29,059 bases of DNA, from positions 1-29,059 of the forward strand of contig JAKLKB010000083.1 of the NCBI GenBank assembly GCA_023150835.1, in the 5' to 3' direction. This document shows, one piece after another, positions 14,910 to 23,271 of the stretch (within the stretch, counting starts at the first letter, position 1; every line of letters starts with the position of its first letter). The notes under the pieces are model-generated. The model had not been told where the DNA came from. It made no database searches and was given only the letters and a program-made list of their open reading frames with translations. A program made the position numbers and the translations under genes. The stretch comes from Myxococcota bacterium (GTDB lineage Bacteria; Myxococcota_C; UBA6777).

Positions 14910-17900
14910 ATGACCGCGAACAAACAAGATCCCGCCGATCAAGGGGGATGGTACACCATTGCTGTGGCTCGCCTTTTCCGCCTTCAACGGCAAGAAGTCG
15001 AGCGCGTTTCGTGGATGTTTGTTTACAGCTTGCTTGCTGTAGGCGCTTTCATCCTTGGGCGAATTGTCCGTGATACGCTGTTGCTCTCTCTTCCTCGAAA
15101 TCAGGGTCTTGATGCGCTACCGTGGTTGATCGCTCTCTCCGCAGTGGCCGTCAGTGCGGCGTCTTATGCCCTGTCGCGAACCACCAGCGAGCGCCGCCGC
15201 GATCAAACCATCCAGATCGTGAACCTTGCCCTCGTTGGATGCCTTTTTGTGTTGTATCTTGGGCGACTGCTGTTGCCGCCAAGCGTGGGCTTTGTAAGCG
15301 TCCAAGCCACTTACGTTTATGTCGAAGTGATGGGCGCTTTGCAAGTCATCTTGTTTTGGACCTTTGCTTCGGAGCTCTTTGATCCAAGAGCGGCACGCCG
15401 CAGCTTCGCCATCATCGGGGGCGGTGCCGTCCTCGCCAACCTGTTGGCTTTTGGCATCCGCCCCTTGCTCTCGGTGCTTTCCGACCCCCATCACTTGCTG
15501 TGGGTGTTGTGCTTGATGATGCTTGGTTGCGTATGGGTGGTTCGCCGCATCGGGCAACAAAACCTCGCAACCCTCGAAGAGAGCGCACGAAAGAAAAAAC
15601 CTTCTACACGCCCACACACTCCCAAACAACGCAAAGAGCGCGCATGGCTCAGTCATCCCCATCTCGCTGTCTTGGCGATGATCGTTGGCGTCACCTTTGT
15701 GGCCTCGACCTTGATCGACTATCAATTCAAAGCCATCGTCGCCCAAACCTACCGAACCCCCGAACAGATCGGGAGCTACTTGGGTTCTTTTTATGGCATC
15801 ACGGGGATCTTTGCTTGCGCTGTCCAATTTGGCCTTGCAAACCCGATACTGCGGCGTTTTGGGATACGCTTCTCTTTGCTGCTTTTGCCTCTTGCTCTGC
15901 TTGGAGGATCTGCCTCGCTCGGATGCTCTCTGCTGCCCGCCCTGCTGGCGATCGCCTTCACCAAGGGCAGCGAGAATGTCTTGCGTTATACGCTGTACGA
16001 TGTTTCGCAAAATCTGTTGTATGTACCGATAGTCGGGCCTTTGCGTGCGCGAGCCAAAGGGTGGATCGATGGAATCCTCAAACCTGCAGCGATCGGGTTC
16101 AGCGCGATCGGGATCGCCCTTTTCGGATACTTGGGGGTATCCTCACATCGGCTTTCTTGGGTGGTGGTTGGGCTGCTTTGTGTATGGATCATCCTGATCT
16201 TTCGTGTTCACCGAGAATACGTCGCCACGCTTGTGCGCTCCATGCAACGCAGCCGACTCGGCCTCGAAGGTTCCGCCCTCCATCTTGATTCCGAAGCCTC
16301 CGCCCTCGCTTTGCGCAGCGTCCTCTCCCAAGGCACACCACAACAAATCCTCCATGCCATCGAGCTATTACCTCACATGGCAGAACATTCTTGGTCTTCC
16401 GAGATCGCCCGTCTGTTGAAAAGCCCCCACACCGAAGTCTGCATCGCGGCCCTCACTATCCTCCCACACCTCCATGAAACCCAACACGACGCATCGATCC
16501 GCCCCCTTCTCAAACATCCCGACGATCAGGTTCGCGCCCAAGCTATCGAGATCCTGTGTATCTTGCGCACAGAAGACGCAACCCACGATGTCCTCCCCCA
16601 CCTCGGAGATCCTGCTCTCTCCGTTCGTAAAGCCGCCATCATCGGCCTGATCCGCGATGGCGGCCTTGATGGTGTGTTGCATGCCGCCGAACCCTTCAAA
16701 CGTATGCTTGATTCCCCCGATCCTACACAACGTCAATGCGGAGCAGAGATCATCGCTTCTCTTGGCGTGCGCACTTTCTATCAACCGATCCTGCGTATGC
16801 TCCAAGACCCCATCCTCTCGGTTCGCATCAAAGCCATCCAAGCAGCGGGTTCCCTTCGCTCTGCGCATTTCACCGACGCGCTCTTTTCGATGCTCCACGA
16901 ACGCTATGTGTCCTCTCATGCAGCCCGTAGCCTCGGACTTTACGGACCCGTTCTCTTGCCTCGGATCCAAGAAAAGCTCGCCGATCCCACACAAGCACCG
17001 ATCTCTCCCCTTCTATTTCGCATCCTCAGCGCGATCCCCCAACCCGAAACACTCGCTCTCCTTGAGCAGCTTCTCCCCAAACAATGCGCCTCTCGGCGCT
17101 CTGTTGTCTTACGCGCCATCTCTCGGCTCCGCCAACTACAACCCAACCTTCACCCCGATGTCGCCCTGCTCCGCTCTTGCCTTCGCACTGCCCTTCACGA
17201 CGCCTACTTCTGGCAACTCGCCAAACAAACCCTTCACGCCTCTTTCCCCCAAGCCACCGCCCTCCACGATGCTCTCCACGAACGTACTCACCTCGCACAA
17301 CAAGAGATCTTTCTTCTGATCGACCTGATTTTTCCGCACCAACAGATCACCTTGATCCACCAAAAGCTCCTCCAATCCGACACACGCTTACGAGCCAACG
17401 CGCTCGAACTCCTCGACAACCTCCTTCAACCCGAACCCCGCACGCGCCGAGTCTTGCTTCCTCTTCTCGAAGGTGCCCACTCCATCGAGCGCATTGCCCT
17501 TGAATTCTTTCAACTCAAGCCCCTGCCGCTGCCTGCCCTGATCCCCTCCTTCCAAAAAGAACCTTGCCTTTATGCCTTCCTTCTTTGGACGCTCGCAACC
17601 GACCAAAACACCCCACCCACCGATCTTTTTCTTCAAGCCCGCAGTTCTCCCGATCCCTTGCTGCGCGAACTCACAGCCCTCCTGCTTTCTCGCACACTCC
17701 CAACCCACGAACGTGATGCGCACCTCGCTCCTCTTTTGCAGGACACTTCTCCAACCGTGGCGCGATACGCCAACGTCCTGCTTTCTCGCACACCACACGA
17801 GGCCCCCATGCTTTCGACCTTTGAAAAGATCCTTTTCCTCAAAGAAGTCGACTTGTTTCAACGTCTTTCCACCGAAGATCTCTCGCAGATCGCACAGATC

Positions 17901-18254
17901 GCCGAAGAGATCCACGTCGAAAAGGACGAAGACGTGATCGTCGAAGGCGAACTCGGCGATGCCCTCTACATTTTGATTGAAGGCTCCGTCTCCGTGTTCA
18001 AAGAAGGCATCCTCTTGACCACGTTGCGCGAAAAAGAACCCTTCGGAGAGATGGGAGTGCTCGACCATGCCCCGCGTTCTGCAACAGTCCGCGCCCTCGA
18101 AGACCTTCGGCTTCTCAAGATCGAACAACAGGCATTTCGCGATCTCATGGACGATCGTATGGAGATCGCCCACAGCGTGATCCAAGTCCTGCTCAACCGA
18201 CTCCGCAAAGCCAACCAATCCTCCGTACAATCTCCCGAAAAATCTACGTTCTGA
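14910..18254 (+). CDS. Nucleotide-transporter-like MFS protein fused to HEAT repeats and a cyclic-nucleotide-binding domain
   Basis: 1114 aa from ATG 14910 (AAGGAG 11 nt upstream). Residues about 35-440 form some twelve membrane helices resembling the ATP/ADP translocase (Npt/Tlc) superfamily: GAFILGRIVRDTLLLS, a central charged linker, and FTKGSENVLRYTLYDVSQNLLYVP. Residues about 455-950 are HEAT-like repeats (SPHTEVCIAALTILPHL, HPDDQVRAQAIEIL, DPALSVRKAAIIGLI and others). Residues 967-1114 form a cNMP-binding domain with phosphate-binding cassette FGEMGVLDHAPRSATV (about 1045-1060). It is likely an inner-membrane transporter or sensor gated by a cyclic nucleotide, although cassette presence alone does not prove binding. 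The kinase gene follows on the same strand. Confidence 0.85.
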   Translation: MTANKQDPADQGGWYTIAVARLFRLQRQEVERVSWMFVYSLLAVGAFILGRIVRDTLLLSLPRNQGLDALPWLIALSAVAVSAASYALSRTTSERRRDQTIQIVNLALVGCLFVLYLGRLLLPPSVGFVSVQATYVYVEVMGALQVILFWTFASELFDPRAARRSFAIIGGGAVLANLLAFGIRPLLSVLSDPHHLLWVLCLMMLGCVWVVRRIGQQNLATLEESARKKKPSTRPHTPKQRKERAWLSHPHLAVLAMIVGVTFVASTLIDYQFKAIVAQTYRTPEQIGSYLGSFYGITGIFACAVQFGLANPILRRFGIRFSLLLLPLALLGGSASLGCSLLPALLAIAFTKGSENVLRYTLYDVSQNLLYVPIVGPLRARAKGWIDGILKPAAIGFSAIGIALFGYLGVSSHRLSWVVVGLLCVWIILIFRVHREYVATLVRSMQRSRLGLEGSALHLDSEASALALRSVLSQGTPQQILHAIELLPHMAEHSWSSEIARLLKSPHTEVCIAALTILPHLHETQHDASIRPLLKHPDDQVRAQAIEILCILRTEDATHDVLPHLGDPALSVRKAAIIGLIRDGGLDGVLHAAEPFKRMLDSPDPTQRQCGAEIIASLGVRTFYQPILRMLQDPILSVRIKAIQAAGSLRSAHFTDALFSMLHERYVSSHAARSLGLYGPVLLPRIQEKLADPTQAPISPLLFRILSAIPQPETLALLEQLLPKQCASRRSVVLRAISRLRQLQPNLHPDVALLRSCLRTALHDAYFWQLAKQTLHASFPQATALHDALHERTHLAQQEIFLLIDLIFPHQQITLIHQKLLQSDTRLRANALELLDNLLQPEPRTRRVLLPLLEGAHSIERIALEFFQLKPLPLPALIPSFQKEPCLYAFLLWTLATDQNTPPTDLFLQARSSPDPLLRELTALLLSRTLPTHERDAHLAPLLQDTSPTVARYANVLLSRTPHEAPMLSTFEKILFLKEVDLFQRLSTEDLSQIAQIAEEIHVEKDEDVIVEGELGDALYILIEGSVSVFKEGILLTTLREKEPFGEMGVLDHAPRSATVRALEDLRLLKIEQQAFRDLMDDRMEIAHSVIQVLLNRLRKANQSSVQSPEKSTF

Positions 18255-18396
18255 TTTTAACGCCTTGCCGCTCAAATCCTTGCGCCTTTGCTTCTATGCG
18301 AAGATAATGCGAGTGTTTGCTTGGAAAGAGCGCACAACAAACAAATCCTTGTTCCTCCACATCAAGCGGGCCATCGCTGCGCAAAGTACTCTCACC

Positions 18397-20640
18397 ATGC
18401 AAGAGGACGCCCCATTGAGCCACTTAGAACAGCGCATCATCGCAGAAGGTCGATACAAACTCCTACGCCCCTTCGCACGCGGCGCGCACGCAGAGATCTG
18501 GGAAGCCCAACAATCGGGCTTTGAAGGCTTTCAGCGTACCGTTGCCATGAAGATCGTTCGCATCACCCCCGAGATACCTGATATATCGCGTGAAAGCCTC
18601 TTGCGTGAAGGGCGCCTCGCCGCCATCCTCAACCACCCCAATATCGTCCAGATCTACGATGTCGGCGAAGAAAACGACCTTGTCTACATCGCGATGGAAT
18701 ATGTTCGCGGCCTCGATCTGCGACGTTGTTTGCTCCGACACACCCAACGCTACAACGCCCCTCTCCCTTGGCCGATGGTTGCGGGCCTTGGCGCATTGAT
18801 CGCTCGTGGACTTTACCATGCCCACGAACAAAAAGACGAACGCGGCACCCCCCTTCGCATCGTTCACCGAGATATCAAGCCAAGCAATGTGCTGCTTTCT
18901 CGGGATGGACTCGTCAAGCTGATCGACTTTGGGATCGCCAAAAGCTTTACCCTCTCAAGCAACCGTTCTCTCGACTTCAAAGGGACGGTGGCTTATGTTT
19001 CCCCCGAACAACTCCTCGCAAAAGAAGTCGATCATCGTAGCGATTTATTCTCTCTTGGCGTCCTCCTTTATGAGATCCTTGCTGGAACACGCCCATTTGG
19101 CCCCAAAGGGGCCGCTTTCGGAGAGATTATGCACGCCATCCTCCAGTCCGAAGTAACACCTTTGCGCGCATACAACCCAGATATCCCCGCAGTGTTCGAC
19201 AATTTGGTTTTGTCGCTGCTTGACAAAGAGCCTGCATCGCGCCCCGATTCCGCCCGAGACGTGTTTCGATGTCTCGAAAACCTTCTGCGCGACGAGCAAC
19301 ACTACATCCACCAAGAAGATTACGCGGACTTCTGTGAGACCCTTTTTCAAGAGCACAGCACAGCAGTCTCTGAACCTCCCCCTGCTCCGCCCGATACGGC
19401 CCCAAACTCTCCCGAACACAACCAACAACAAACCGCCTTGTCTTCGGGCTTTTCGACACTCCCTTCCCCACCCACCGAAACGGTGGACTACGACCAAGCC
19501 ACCACCCTCCTGCCCGGGCTTCGGCTTGAAGACTTTCTACCACCTCCCGAGGCCATCCCTCCAGCAGATCCCGATCTCTCCACCGATCCACAGGCTCTCC
19601 AACGCCCGCCCCCCTCTCCCCATCTTCCTTCTTCACGCCCCCGCGCTCTATCTCCCCATGAATCCGCACAAACCACTACACAGCCTGCCGTGTCTTCCCA
19701 TAAACCGGCACAAACCACTACACAGCCTGCCGCGTTTTCCCATGAATCCGCACAAACCGCCACACAGCCTGCCGTATTCCCTGCCGTATCTCCCCATGAA
19801 TCCGCACAAACCACGCTCCAACAGGCGATCTCCTCTGATGAGCAAGACGAGATCACGCACCTAGCCGCCTCTGCTTATTTAACCTCTTCCGACACCGCAA
19901 ACCTCACCTACCTCAAGGAAGACGACGAAGGCGAAAACACCAACGCCAATCCATCCGAAACATCCGACGCCTCCGAAGATGCGGGTGATGAAACCAGCCT
20001 GTCCCATCCTTCCGCATCCATCGAACTCCCGACATTCGTGTCTTCTCACTCTCAAGGAGCTTTACCCGCTCTTGCCGCAACACTCCCTGACAGTGTTGTT
20101 CATCTCCACAAACGCCCGTCATCCGTTCCTTATGCGCAGCTTCCTGTCACGCCGCCACACACACACCACGTCGCTCACCTCAATGAAACCACCCAACCCA
20201 CCGACACCACAAACCAAGAACAGACCGATCCGTCCGCCGTTCTCATCGGAAAACTCGATCCAAGCGAACAAACCAGCCGCTTTTTCATCCCCCCCACTGA
20301 AAAAGCCCTCCCCCAAATCGACCCTGTTCCTGTTCTGGTTGGAACGATCTCCCCCGAATCATCGCCTCTTTGGAACGCTTCTCCGCCCACATCGACCCGA
20401 TCAACCTCTTCGAACAAACCTTCCACAAACCGACCGTCGCCTCCACCCACCTCTTCGCCCTTTGCACACATGCCCTCGATGACTCCCCGCCCAATGCAGC
20501 CCCCTTCTTCGATCGCTTCCGAACCGACGGTCATCACCAGCACCCCTTCGCTGCTTCAAAAGCCCGGATTCTGGATGTTTGTGATCACGCTTTCTTTGCT
20601 TGCGGGGGGCTTTGTCGCTTGGTTTCTACGCAAAGGCTAA
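18397..20640 (+). CDS. Eukaryote-like Ser/Thr protein kinase with C-terminal membrane anchor
   Basis: 747 aa from ATG 18397; the start is uncertain because no clear ribosome binding site exists there, and an ATG at 18307 is an alternative. The kinase domain (about 19-306) has VAMK (Lys52), Glu71 in the C-helix, HRDIKPSN (157-164), DFG (177-179) and SPE (202-204). The Gly loop is unusual (ARGAHAEIWE, lacking the first and third Gly positions). A 390-residue Pro/Ser/Thr/Glu linker follows, with a repeated HESAQTTTQPA-type unit near 19640-19820, then one membrane helix (last 25 aa). Catalytic residues are intact, so it is probably active. It resembles myxobacterial Pkn kinases. The stop TAA touches a MITE-end relic. 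Confidence 0.9.
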   Translation: MQEDAPLSHLEQRIIAEGRYKLLRPFARGAHAEIWEAQQSGFEGFQRTVAMKIVRITPEIPDISRESLLREGRLAAILNHPNIVQIYDVGEENDLVYIAMEYVRGLDLRRCLLRHTQRYNAPLPWPMVAGLGALIARGLYHAHEQKDERGTPLRIVHRDIKPSNVLLSRDGLVKLIDFGIAKSFTLSSNRSLDFKGTVAYVSPEQLLAKEVDHRSDLFSLGVLLYEILAGTRPFGPKGAAFGEIMHAILQSEVTPLRAYNPDIPAVFDNLVLSLLDKEPASRPDSARDVFRCLENLLRDEQHYIHQEDYADFCETLFQEHSTAVSEPPPAPPDTAPNSPEHNQQQTALSSGFSTLPSPPTETVDYDQATTLLPGLRLEDFLPPPEAIPPADPDLSTDPQALQRPPPSPHLPSSRPRALSPHESAQTTTQPAVSSHKPAQTTTQPAAFSHESAQTATQPAVFPAVSPHESAQTTLQQAISSDEQDEITHLAASAYLTSSDTANLTYLKEDDEGENTNANPSETSDASEDAGDETSLSHPSASIELPTFVSSHSQGALPALAATLPDSVVHLHKRPSSVPYAQLPVTPPHTHHVAHLNETTQPTDTTNQEQTDPSAVLIGKLDPSEQTSRFFIPPTEKALPQIDPVPVLVGTISPESSPLWNASPPTSTRSTSSNKPSTNRPSPPPTSSPFAHMPSMTPRPMQPPSSIASEPTVITSTPSLLQKPGFWMFVITLSLLAGGFVAWFLRKG
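19655..19830. repeat. Imperfect coding repeat in kinase linker
   Basis: Four copies of a unit of about 45-60 bp encode variants of (S/P)HESAQTTTQPAV: SPHESAQTTTQPAV, SSHKPAQTTTQPAA, FSHESAQTATQPAV and SPHESAQTTLQQAI. All stay in frame and lengthen the low-complexity linker. Confidence 0.75.
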
Positions 20641-20657
20641 GACGATATCCGCTCTAT
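20641..20657. repeat. Relic or solo MITE end between convergent stops
   Basis: The 17-bp gap between the kinase stop TAA (20638-20640) and the TPR lipoprotein stop (TTA, 20658-20660) begins GACGATATCCGC, matching the MITE terminal repeat in 12 of 12 positions of consensus GACGAWATCCGC. No second end is present. It looks like a deleted copy or footprint, still bracketed by TNA sites. Confidence 0.5.
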
Positions 20658-21977
20658 TTATGGGCGTGAACGATGGGTCGGAGCAGAAAAGGGCGCAGGT
20701 GCAGAAGAAGAAGGAAGGCCGCTGGGTCGAGTCGAGGGTTGTGTCAGAGGGAAGGGATCGCCTGATCTTGCGGATGAACGGGAAGAATCGCTTGGTTTGG
20801 GTTGAAAGCTTTCGCGGATACGTCGAGCTTCTTGTTCGCTTGGTCCTTGAAGGTGTTCTTTTAGGATCAGACTGCGCAAAGACAACAACTGCTGTTGCGT
20901 TTTCTTGATGATCTCATCGTCTTGCACGCCATAATTTTCTGCGGCTTGCAGATTTTTCTCAAAAGCCACGATCGCTTTGTCTAGCAAGACGCGGATTTTT
21001 TTCTTGAGCATATCGGCGTAGATCTGCTTTTCTTCTTGGTTCAGGTGTTTTGGGATTGGAGCGCGCATCATATCGTCGTACATCTGCCGATACATCTCAC
21101 CGATCTGAAACAGCGAAGACACCACCCAACGCGGATTGCGGATGCGGATCGCCCGAAGGTAGTGGGCTTGGGCAGTCAACAGCTCACTGGCTTTGTAGTT
21201 CAGGTCTTTTTTCATCGAATCCTTGTCGGCCTGAAACGCTCGCGCACGGAAGCGATCGTCGTGCAAACGACCCAAATAAAACTGGGCCATCGCCGCAAAA
21301 TAATCGTTGCCAAGGTACTGTTTGGATTTGGCTGAATGGAAAAGCCGCAAGGTACGACGAAAGGCATCCTCTGCCATCACCTCGTTTTTGAGATGGTAAT
21401 ATGCAAGTCCCAAACTCCCCAACACTTCGAGCTGATCTGAGGTCTCTACGTCTTTTCGTTCCGCAAGCTCGCTGTAGATCTTGACGGCGTCCTGAAAGCG
21501 CTTGGTGATCAAATAAGCCGCACCAAGGCGAAATTGAGCATCTCGTGACTCTTCGGTATCAGGGCGCTCCTTCAAGATCCGATGATACAACGTGATCGCG
21601 TGGGGGTGTTGTTGGAGGCGCTCGTACGTCAACGCAAGATTGTAAATCGCAAGATGCCGATAACTGCTTTGCGGAAAGGCCGTCAATAGGCGCATATAGT
21701 AGAGGCGGGCTTTGTTATAATCTTTGGTCTGAAACGATTCTCCTGCGTGTTCAAACAAAGATTTGGGGTGCATCTGTTCGACGTGTACGACCTTTCCATC
21801 CTTTGCATAAAAGACCATCGGATCGGCTTGTACAGTCTTTTTGGCGGAGATGCGCACTTGCGAAGAGGTGGTGCATCCGCTCAAAAAGCCCGAAGCAAGG
21901 GCCATCATCAAGGAGAGGCGTACGACATCTACTCTCAAAGCGCGTTGTATGTGGCGGCTCGGTCGAATCGAAAGCAT
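20658..21977 (-). CDS. TPR-repeat lipoprotein
   Basis: 439 aa from ATG 21977, with AAGGAG 7 nt upstream. The signal peptide ends at lipobox LSGC. Tetratricopeptide-like helices occupy most of the protein: a YNKARLYYMRLLTAFPQSS segment, AIYNLALTYERLQQ, AQFRLGAAYLITKRFQDAV, GSLGLAYYHLKNEVMAEDAF, FQIGEMYRQMYDDM. The tail (about 395-439) is Ser/Pro/Arg-rich and probably disordered. It is probably an outer-membrane-anchored periplasmic scaffold. It begins 64 nt after the second ArsA-like ATPase gene, so co-transcription is likely. The minus-strand stop is 17 bp from the convergent kinase stop. Confidence 0.85.
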   Translation of the reverse strand: MLSIRPSRHIQRALRVDVVRLSLMMALASGFLSGCTTSSQVRISAKKTVQADPMVFYAKDGKVVHVEQMHPKSLFEHAGESFQTKDYNKARLYYMRLLTAFPQSSYRHLAIYNLALTYERLQQHPHAITLYHRILKERPDTEESRDAQFRLGAAYLITKRFQDAVKIYSELAERKDVETSDQLEVLGSLGLAYYHLKNEVMAEDAFRRTLRLFHSAKSKQYLGNDYFAAMAQFYLGRLHDDRFRARAFQADKDSMKKDLNYKASELLTAQAHYLRAIRIRNPRWVVSSLFQIGEMYRQMYDDMMRAPIPKHLNQEEKQIYADMLKKKIRVLLDKAIVAFEKNLQAAENYGVQDDEIIKKTQQQLLSLRSLILKEHLQGPSEQEARRIRESFQPKPSDSSRSSARSGDPFPLTQPSTRPSGLPSSSAPAPFSAPTHRSRP

Positions 21978-22041
21978 GGCGGCGCTCCTTTTTGTTGGCT
22001 CCGAAGATTTCACTCGCAGGACACAACAAAAGTCGTGTCCT

Positions 22042-23271
22042 TTATGTGCTGTGTTCGCTATCGGGAAATGTTGTCGGCGCAACGCCCCCTTGCAGGAGCG
22101 TTTGGCTCAAACGTGCAAGCCCGACAAGATCATGGATCTCTTCGTTGACCAGAGGCAATCGCCCCACAAAAGGCTTGCCGATCGCACGTTCTCGCAAAAA
22201 GACAATCTCACGATGCGCAAGTTCCGCAGCCGCATACACAAAGCGATGATACGCCCGAAGCTCTCGGGCGATCGTCCCCAAAGCCCCCTGCTCGCCTTGC
22301 ATCGAAGGAAGTCCCCGCAAGGCCACCTCGATCGCCTGTTCGGACGGCAGATCTGTTTCGTTCACGAGCGCCAACCATCCCTCCCCATGACGCAGATAAC
22401 CCGGAACACGATTGACCCAGAACCCCGCAAAAGGCATCCGCGCTTCCAATAACCGTTTTTGAAAGAATAAGGCTTCGAGGATCGAGGTGCGCTGCGGGGC
22501 CGTGACCATAAAAAATTGGCTGTGTGGTGCGCGCAGCAGCTTTTCGGTTTCTTGCGCATGCAGCCGAAAACCATCGTACAGCCCGCCAAGTTCTTGTAGC
22601 AACTGACTGACATCGTCGATCACTTCTCGGCCTGTCACACGCCCCAAAGCCCGTAGCAGAGACGCCCCGCCCCAACGCAACAAGCGACCTGCTTGGCTTC
22701 CTTCGTCCGAAACGTGCTTTTGAAACCATTGCAAGGGCTGGAAGTTGAGTACCCCCATCAGTCGCTCAGGCGCTTCCAAAAAGTCGATGGCATTGGCCGT
22801 TGGTGGCGTGTCCAACACGATCAGATCGTAGGCTCCCGTCTCCACAAGCTCGTGCAAGCGCGACACCGCCATGTAATCTTGCGCCCCCGCAAGCGCCGTA
22901 CTCATCTGTTGATACCAAGGATTCTCTTTGAGACTTTCGGCGCTTTCCACGCTTGGAGCGTACCGATCCACCAGCCGATCGAACGTCTCTTTGTGGTTGA
23001 GCATCATCGCAAAAAAGCGCCCATCACAAGCCACGCCTGCCTCCGCAAACCGCGCAGCATCGACCTCGAATGGATGATCACTACCAAACGCAGAGTTCTC
23101 GATCCCAAGCGCGTTGGCCAAACGCCGCGCAGGATCGATCGTCATCACCAAACTTTTGCGCCCCGCGATCGCCGCCCCCAACGCCATCGCCGCACTGACC
23201 GTCGTTTTGCCCACACCACCCGAACCCACATTGACGATCACCCGACTGTCTCGAAGTATCTGCGCGATCAT
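22042..23271 (-). CDS. ArsA/GET3-like ATPase (second of a pair)
   Basis: 409 aa from ATG 23271 (GGGAGG 6 nt upstream). The ATG overlaps the TGA of the preceding gene (ATGA), so translation is coupled. The deviant Walker A is GSGGVGKTT (16-24). IDPARRL follows strand 2 as in ArsA, and LIVLDTPPTANAIDFL is the switch II / Walker B region. The family includes arsenite-pump ATPases, GET3 and paired actinobacterial ArsA-like proteins. No arsB or arsenic gene is nearby, and ArsA-type metalloid Cys motifs are not evident. A cytosolic heterodimer with the upstream gene is inferred. Confidence 0.85.
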   Translation of the reverse strand: MIAQILRDSRVIVNVGSGGVGKTTVSAAMALGAAIAGRKSLVMTIDPARRLANALGIENSAFGSDHPFEVDAARFAEAGVACDGRFFAMMLNHKETFDRLVDRYAPSVESAESLKENPWYQQMSTALAGAQDYMAVSRLHELVETGAYDLIVLDTPPTANAIDFLEAPERLMGVLNFQPLQWFQKHVSDEGSQAGRLLRWGGASLLRALGRVTGREVIDDVSQLLQELGGLYDGFRLHAQETEKLLRAPHSQFFMVTAPQRTSILEALFFQKRLLEARMPFAGFWVNRVPGYLRHGEGWLALVNETDLPSEQAIEVALRGLPSMQGEQGALGTIARELRAYHRFVYAAAELAHREIVFLRERAIGKPFVGRLPLVNEEIHDLVGLARLSQTLLQGGVAPTTFPDSEHST

